Source: an uncultured Treponema sp.
GTDB lineage: Bacteria; Spirochaetota; Spirochaetia; Treponematales; Treponemataceae
Direction: 5' to 3'
Assembly: GCA_945833725.1 (NCBI GenBank)
Contig: CAMAFU010000049.1
Coordinates: 1 to 9,639 of the forward strand
Length of the DNA: 9,639 bases
The translations under genes and the position numbers were made by a program. Of the stretch, positions 5,464 through 9,639 are shown one piece after another. How positions within the stretch are numbered: position 1 is the stretch's first letter; every line of letters begins with the position of its first letter. The notes under the pieces were generated by a model that worked only from the letters and a program-made list of their open reading frames with translations, was not told the DNA's origin and made no database searches.

Positions 5464-7629
5464 TTACCGCAGGACATTTCCTCGAATTCTTTTTACATTT
5501 TTTGCCAGACTCAGGGAAAATGGTTTTTGTTCATGTTCTGGCTCAACAATCAGGTTTACGAATGACTCTTCCGGTGATTTTTCCACGCTTACAGGGGTTC
5601 CTACTATAAGCACAGTGCCTCCTTTTGCATCATCATATTCCAGTTCAAGCATCATATTTTGCGTGATTGCACTTTCTGCTACATGAATTTTCCCCTGATA
5701 ATCCATGCCGTTTGCTTCTATTTGTTCAAGTTTTACGCTGTCGGCATTTAACTGCCCTGGTGTTAAAATTATTTTTCTGTTTATCCTTAGCAGTAAACCT
5801 TCTTTTTGTTCGCTGGTAATGTTCATTTTTTCCAGAAGACTTCTCATGCTGTCAAAATGTGCTTTTCTTTCTTCTTCTGTAGCAGGAGATGCACTGGTGG
5901 AAACTTCTTCGTCAAGCGAACCTGGGACTGCACCAAGAGGCGTAACTGTCGGTGAACCGAAAAGGGCACTGGCAGATTTTTTTTCCAGAGAAAATTCCGG
6001 GAAAACTGCAGAAGCTGTTTCTTTGCGGGGAAAGTGAATTTTTCCGATGTAGTCCAGACCGCTTTCTTTGATAATGTTTTCTGCTTCTTCATCAGAGGAG
6101 GCGTTAAGCAGAAAAATTCCCGGCGATAAAGTTTCGTATATGTATCTTGAAATTACAGGATTGTTTTGAACCCGTACTGTATTTTCTTCATCAACTTTTA
6201 AAATATATCCTTTATAAATGGTTGCTGATGAATAGGATTTTGCCCAGTCATCTATTGAGGTTTTTAAGTTTTCCGGTACGCCGTAAAGTGAATGTTCTTC
6301 AAGAAGGGACATTATTTTTGAAGCGTTATAGCCAGAATCGAAAGCTTTCATTACAGATTTTCTGGAAATTTCAAAAGTGGCCGCCGTGTCGAATTTTATA
6401 ATTTCCATAAAGGCTGAAAGTTCAATAAGGTCGAATAAAGGAAGCCCCGGAAAAACAGCGGCAGAAAATGCAGGATCAATATTAAGAGCCTTTTTTGAAG
6501 ATGTACTTTCCTTTGAATTTGAGTGAGAAAAAATTCCGCTTACATAAACAGGTTCCCCTTTTTCATCAAAACCGTATTCTTTTATAAGACCAAATTCTAA
6601 AGCACAGTCAAAATATTTTTGTATATCGCTGCTGTCTTGCAAACCAGAGTTTTGCAAAGTTGAATCTTCATCCTGACTTTTTGATGCATTTTCCAAAATT
6701 GAACTGAATCTTCCCCTGGAAGTGGAAATTTGAGGTTCGCTTTCTTTTATAAGGAAATAAAGTCTTGCAATTCCTGAATAGGTAAAGCCTGTTGGAGGAA
6801 TGGATAAAATTGTCTGGAGAAGGAGTTTACCTTGTTTTACCAGTGAAGAAAGACTTAAAGCCGAAGAACTTGAAACACAAAGGTAGGCATATTGAATTTT
6901 TTCTTCCAGCTGGCAGAAGGCATTAAGCCGCTGGGGTTCTGTTTCAAATCCCTGAGAACATTCTTTTACGAGGGAAAGATTAATGAGGGAATTTGTAAGG
7001 TATTGAAAAAAAGATTTTCTGCCTGGTCCGAAAATTGATTCCAGTTTTTCTATGTCCCTTTTTTTTATGCTGCCGTCGCTTCTGCAAAGTCCGGGGTTGT
7101 AAGAAATATAGTTTATGAAACCGGCAATTTTTTCTGGAGTAATTGTCCATGATTCTTTTTGAGAAGTTTTTTCAAGAACAGGCTGAGGAAGAAGAATTCT
7201 TTTTGAAAGACGGGGCAGAAGAACATCTTCGAGAGTCGGATTTATGCTGAGGATTGTCTGTCTGGAAGTTTTATCTGCATGGCGGTAAATTAAAAGCCGT
7301 TCTTCCAGATTAAGAAGCCGTTCGTAAAGGCTTGCAAAATTCATGGTGCCCGAAAAAAAGGATGAAAGTTTGTCGTTTGTGGCATTAGGAATATAGTAAA
7401 TGGCAGAGAGTATAAGAATGTCTGTTTCGCTTAAAAGGGAGATGATTTTTTTGCGGTTTTCTTCTTTACGCAGAAAGGCACCCAGCTGTTCTACAAGTTT
7501 CTGCTTGTTGAAAGGTGAGTGAATCTCTCCAAGATACATACGGATAAGTTCAAAAAAGTGATTGTCGGGAAGGGTAACAAAACTTTCCCTCCAGTCGATT
7601 ATTCTCTGTACTTTTGGATCAATATTCAT
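5464..7629 (-). CDS. XPB-associated protein with Helicase_C_3/XPB N-terminal-like domain
   Basis: This large 721-residue protein is the partner of the XPB helicase gene upstream. The start at 7629 is chosen because AGGAGG (7639-7634) precedes it by 4 nt; an in-frame ATG at 7671 has no ribosome site. Residues about 382-533 are the conserved core: FPGLPLFDLIELS (393-405), FEISRKSVMKAF (419-430), VPENLKTSIDDWAKSYSSAT (451-470), YKGYILKVDE (472-481), and SPGIFLL through GLDYIG (502-529). This matches the helicase-associated/XPB N-terminal-like domain family (PF13625). Residues 1-285 are mostly helical and less conserved, and 298-336 form a Ser-rich, probably disordered linker. The C-terminal 650-718 resembles a WYL-type beta domain ending in FSLSLAKNVKRIRG (inference). 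No helicase motifs or nuclease signature are seen. Similar proteins sit beside XPB genes in actinobacteria, supporting a joint DNA-repair role, but no activity is assigned. Confidence 0.8.
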   Translation of the reverse strand: MNIDPKVQRIIDWRESFVTLPDNHFFELIRMYLGEIHSPFNKQKLVEQLGAFLRKEENRKKIISLLSETDILILSAIYYIPNATNDKLSSFFSGTMNFASLYERLLNLEERLLIYRHADKTSRQTILSINPTLEDVLLPRLSKRILLPQPVLEKTSQKESWTITPEKIAGFINYISYNPGLCRSDGSIKKRDIEKLESIFGPGRKSFFQYLTNSLINLSLVKECSQGFETEPQRLNAFCQLEEKIQYAYLCVSSSSALSLSSLVKQGKLLLQTILSIPPTGFTYSGIARLYFLIKESEPQISTSRGRFSSILENASKSQDEDSTLQNSGLQDSSDIQKYFDCALEFGLIKEYGFDEKGEPVYVSGIFSHSNSKESTSSKKALNIDPAFSAAVFPGLPLFDLIELSAFMEIIKFDTAATFEISRKSVMKAFDSGYNASKIMSLLEEHSLYGVPENLKTSIDDWAKSYSSATIYKGYILKVDEENTVRVQNNPVISRYIYETLSPGIFLLNASSDEEAENIIKESGLDYIGKIHFPRKETASAVFPEFSLEKKSASALFGSPTVTPLGAVPGSLDEEVSTSASPATEEERKAHFDSMRSLLEKMNITSEQKEGLLLRINRKIILTPGQLNADSVKLEQIEANGMDYQGKIHVAESAITQNMMLELEYDDAKGGTVLIVGTPVSVEKSPEESFVNLIVEPEHEQKPFSLSLAKNVKRIRGNVLR

Positions 7630-7644
7630 CTTTCCTCCTATCCT

Positions 7645-7666
7645 ATAAAAACACCGCGTTAGCGGT
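7645..7666 (-). terminator. Weak hairpin plus T tract before the XPB-associated gene (attenuator candidate)
   Basis: On the minus strand ACCGC-TAAC-GCGGT (7666-7653) is followed by G and five T (7651-7647), a short intrinsic-terminator shape that ends only 5 nt before the AGGAGG ribosome site of the 721-residue protein. The stem is only 5 bp, so termination would be partial at best. It may reduce read-through from XPB or shape the 5' end of the message. Confidence 0.35.
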
Positions 7667-7730
7667 AGCACATGGATGCACTGAAAAAGTTTGCTGCATG
7701 AATCTTAAGTGTTGAATTCTATACAGCCGT

Positions 7731-7765
7731 AAATAAAAAATCTACCTGTAATAAGCAGTTTACAG
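7731..7765 (-). terminator. Possible weak terminator after the XPB gene
   Basis: On the minus strand CTGTAA (7765-7760) pairs with TTACAG (7751-7746) across an 8-nt loop, followed a few bases later by a T-rich stretch (7740-7731). The stem is AT-rich, so it is a weak candidate, starting 8 nt after the XPB TGA. The 144 bp between XPB and its partner hold this, the 7653-7666 hairpin, and no clear promoter. Confidence 0.3.
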
Positions 7766-7773
7766 TCTGTGCA

Positions 7774-9585
7774 TCAGTATTTTTCTACACGGTACGAATA
7801 TCCCTGCTCGGCAAGAAATTTTTGCCTGTTGGAGCCAAAGTCTTCTTCGACAGTGTTTTTTGTAATAAGCGTAAAAAAACGGCTTTTTCTTTCTTTTGGA
7901 CGCAGTATACGACCGAGCCTTTGGGCTTCTTCCTGCCGGCTTCCGAAAGTTCCGCTTACCTGAATTGCCATACTGGCATCCGGCAGATCGATTGCAAAAT
8001 TTGCAACTTTAGAAACTACAAGAACCCTTATTTCGCCGGAGCGGAATTTGTTGTAAATAATGTCCCTTTCATCGTTAGGCGTTTTTCCTGTAATAATCGG
8101 GGCTTTTACAAGATTGGCAATTTCTTCCAGCTGGGACAGATATTGCCCGATTACAAGAATTTTGTCTTCTGTGTTTTCCCTTACAAGTTTTTGGACTATT
8201 TCCAGTTTTTTAGGATTTTCGCTGGCAATTCTGTGTTTTTTACGCTGATCACTTACGGCATATTCCAGTTCTTTTTCCTTTGCAAGGTCAAGTCTTATTT
8301 CTATACATTCCGCAGTTGCAATCCAGCCGTTTGATTCCAGATCTTTCCAGGGAACATCGTATCGTTTTGGACCTACAAGGCTGAAAACATGACCTTCGCA
8401 TCCGTCTTCTCGAACAAGAGTTGCCGTAAGCCCAACCCGTCTAATCGCCTGAATTTCTGCAGTTACCCGGAAAACAGGAGCCGGCAGCATGTGGACTTCA
8501 TCGTAAATTATAAGCCCCCAGTTTTTGCTGCGGAAAAGGGAAAAGTGAGGGTAAGGACCGTCTTTATCCGGCCGCCATGTTAAAATTTGATAAGTTGCAA
8601 CTGTTACTTCCTTTATTGTTTTGTTTTCGCCAGTGTATTCTGCAATTTTGTCTTCGGTAAGTGTTGTTTTATCCAGCAGTTCGGAAATCCACTGATGAAC
8701 GGCAGAAATATTTGTAGTAATAATAAGTGTATTTGTTTTAAGCAAATCCATAACTTTCATGCCTACAATTGTTTTGCCAGCACCGCAAGGAAGCACGATT
8801 GTACCGAAACCTGTACCAGGCCCTTTGTTGCCTACAATGGAATCTGCTGCTTCCAGCTGATAATTGCGCAATGTGAAATTCCTGCCGCTTTTTGCAACAG
8901 GTCTTAGGGAAATGTCCAGCGGATCTCCGTCAATTAAAGGTACATCATCTTTTACAGGCCAGCCTAAAGACATAAGTTCCTGTTTAACAGAACCTCTGTC
9001 GGTAAGTTTGAGAAGAAAGCAGTTTGATTTTTCTTTTTCGGAAACAGTTTCATCTTCGCCGGGAACTTTTTGCCAGGTACAGGGCGTAAGGTATTTTCTT
9101 CCAACGGCACTTGCTTCTATTTCCTTAAAAACCAAAGGACTTTCCGTAACAAGATAAAGGTATTCGCACAGAATTTTTTTTGAATGGTCTTTATCGTTCT
9201 GATTTTTTTTGCTGCCAGTATTTTCCTGTTCATTGTCCTGCACATACATTGAAATGTTTTGAAAGATTTCTTCTTTTGGTCCTGGAACAAGCCTTAGTCT
9301 GCCAAAACGACTTGCAGTTTCAGAAATCCACACTTCAACAGATTGGGGAACTTCGTACCGGGCATATTGCCGTATTGTGTTTATGGCCTGTTCTGCAGTA
9401 AAGCCGGCTCCTGCAGCATTCCAAAGTGAAAGGGCTGTAAGCCTGTATGTGTGCAGATGCTCAGGAGACTTTTCGAGTTCGGCAAAAGGAATAAGGGCAT
9501 TGCGGCATTCTTCAGCTTTTGGAGCATGAAGATCAAGGAGAAGTGTTCTGTCGCTTTGAACGATTAAAGGGTTATCAAACTGCAT
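7774..9585 (-). CDS. xpb: XPB/ERCC3-type superfamily 2 DNA helicase
   Basis: The 603-residue SF2 helicase is of the XPB/ERCC3 type, an ATP-driven 3'-5' helicase or translocase used in nucleotide excision repair and, in eukaryotes, TFIIH. Residues 1-101 are the XPB N-terminal domain (LIVQSDRTLLLDL at 7-19; TYRLTALSLWNAAGAGFTAE at 46-65). A polar, probably flexible insert spans about 117-136. The helicase core begins with LRNYQLEAAD (239-248), then Walker A LPCGAGKT (265-272), the DEVH box (362-365) and motif III LTATL (386-390) followed by the XPB-specific R-E-D (392-394). Lobe 2 has VLVVSKVANFAIDLPDA (521-537) and motif VI QEEAQRLGRILRPK (551-564). All catalytic motifs are intact and the length is normal for bacterial XPB. 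No Shine-Dalgarno precedes the ATG; the promoter's -10 ends 8 nt upstream. The next gene downstream is its partner protein. Confidence 0.93.
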   Translation of the reverse strand: MQFDNPLIVQSDRTLLLDLHAPKAEECRNALIPFAELEKSPEHLHTYRLTALSLWNAAGAGFTAEQAINTIRQYARYEVPQSVEVWISETASRFGRLRLVPGPKEEIFQNISMYVQDNEQENTGSKKNQNDKDHSKKILCEYLYLVTESPLVFKEIEASAVGRKYLTPCTWQKVPGEDETVSEKEKSNCFLLKLTDRGSVKQELMSLGWPVKDDVPLIDGDPLDISLRPVAKSGRNFTLRNYQLEAADSIVGNKGPGTGFGTIVLPCGAGKTIVGMKVMDLLKTNTLIITTNISAVHQWISELLDKTTLTEDKIAEYTGENKTIKEVTVATYQILTWRPDKDGPYPHFSLFRSKNWGLIIYDEVHMLPAPVFRVTAEIQAIRRVGLTATLVREDGCEGHVFSLVGPKRYDVPWKDLESNGWIATAECIEIRLDLAKEKELEYAVSDQRKKHRIASENPKKLEIVQKLVRENTEDKILVIGQYLSQLEEIANLVKAPIITGKTPNDERDIIYNKFRSGEIRVLVVSKVANFAIDLPDASMAIQVSGTFGSRQEEAQRLGRILRPKERKSRFFTLITKNTVEEDFGSNRQKFLAEQGYSYRVEKY

Positions 9586-9593
9586 GAAAGGGT

Positions 9594-9622
9594 ATTTTAT
9601 CGTTTAATCGCCTTTTGTTCAA
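9594..9622 (-). promoter_or_regulatory. XPB promoter, probably leaderless
   Basis: On the minus strand TTGAAC (9622-9617; 4 of 6) is followed after exactly 17 bp by TAAAAT (9599-9594; 5 of 6). Eight nt (ACCCTTTC) separate the -10 box from the ATG at 9585. No purine-rich ribosome site exists in that gap, so transcription likely starts at or next to the start codon. The window ends 17 bp beyond the -35 box. Confidence 0.6.
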
Positions 9623-9639
9623 TTTAACGGAATCATTGT

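Noticed and set aside
5630..7671. The upstream in-frame ATG at 7671 as the start of the XPB partner
   Set aside because: It lacks a ribosome site, and the extra 14 residues are encoded by the hairpin region; the ATG at 7629 has AGGAGG at proper spacing.
7822..8334. A 170-codon + strand frame antisense to the XPB helicase
   Set aside because: It mirrors the helicase codons, has a Cys/Phe-rich composition typical of antisense frames, and has no ribosome site.

Overview
The window reads as chromosomal DNA of an anaerobic, fairly AT-rich bacterium, most likely a spirochaete close to Treponema. This rests on family knowledge and was not searched. The pointers are a bacterial XPB/ERCC3-type helicase with its large helicase-associated partner, a short Cys-rich Mrp/Nbp35-type ATPase, a C_GCAxxG_C_C family protein, a lone ABC_sub_bind lipoprotein, and a stand-alone AICAR transformylase. 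No phage, transposase, CRISPR array, tRNA or rRNA was seen.

Layout. Positions 1-210 hold a GC-richer, hairpin-dense intergenic element with no convincing gene. Next is a substrate-binding lipoprotein gene (+, 316-1314) with a promoter and a strong Shine-Dalgarno. It converges on a METTL25/GSTCD-like methyltransferase gene (-, 1396-2583) across a terminator hairpin. A divergent promoter region (2584-2763) then drives a two-gene operon on the + strand: mrp (2764-3585) and a C_GCAxxG_C_C family gene (3595-4110), 9 bp apart. A long bidirectional terminator separates this operon from three minus-strand genes, read right to left: XPB helicase (7774-9585), its helicase-associated partner (5464-7629), and AICAR transformylase (4192-5364). 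The 5' side of the XPB promoter runs to within a few bases of the window edge.

How the genes relate. XPB and the 721-residue protein share a recognisable homologous domain (about 37 ungapped columns can be aligned by eye) and are probably a functional pair in DNA repair or remodelling. Mrp and the C_GCAxxG protein are both Cys-rich and co-transcribed, which fits Fe-S or redox work. AICAR transformylase is the penultimate enzyme of IMP synthesis; here it lacks the usual fused cyclohydrolase half.

The most unexpected pattern is in translation signals. The three minus-strand genes XPB, AICAR transformylase and methyltransferase have no Shine-Dalgarno. Each has a candidate -10 box exactly 8 nt before its ATG, and XPB and AICAR transformylase also have a -35 box at 17 bp spacing. 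This suggests leaderless mRNAs. The plus-strand genes and the XPB partner have ordinary Shine-Dalgarno sequences. The purH promoter also carries a 10-bp direct repeat at an 18-bp period that could be an operator.
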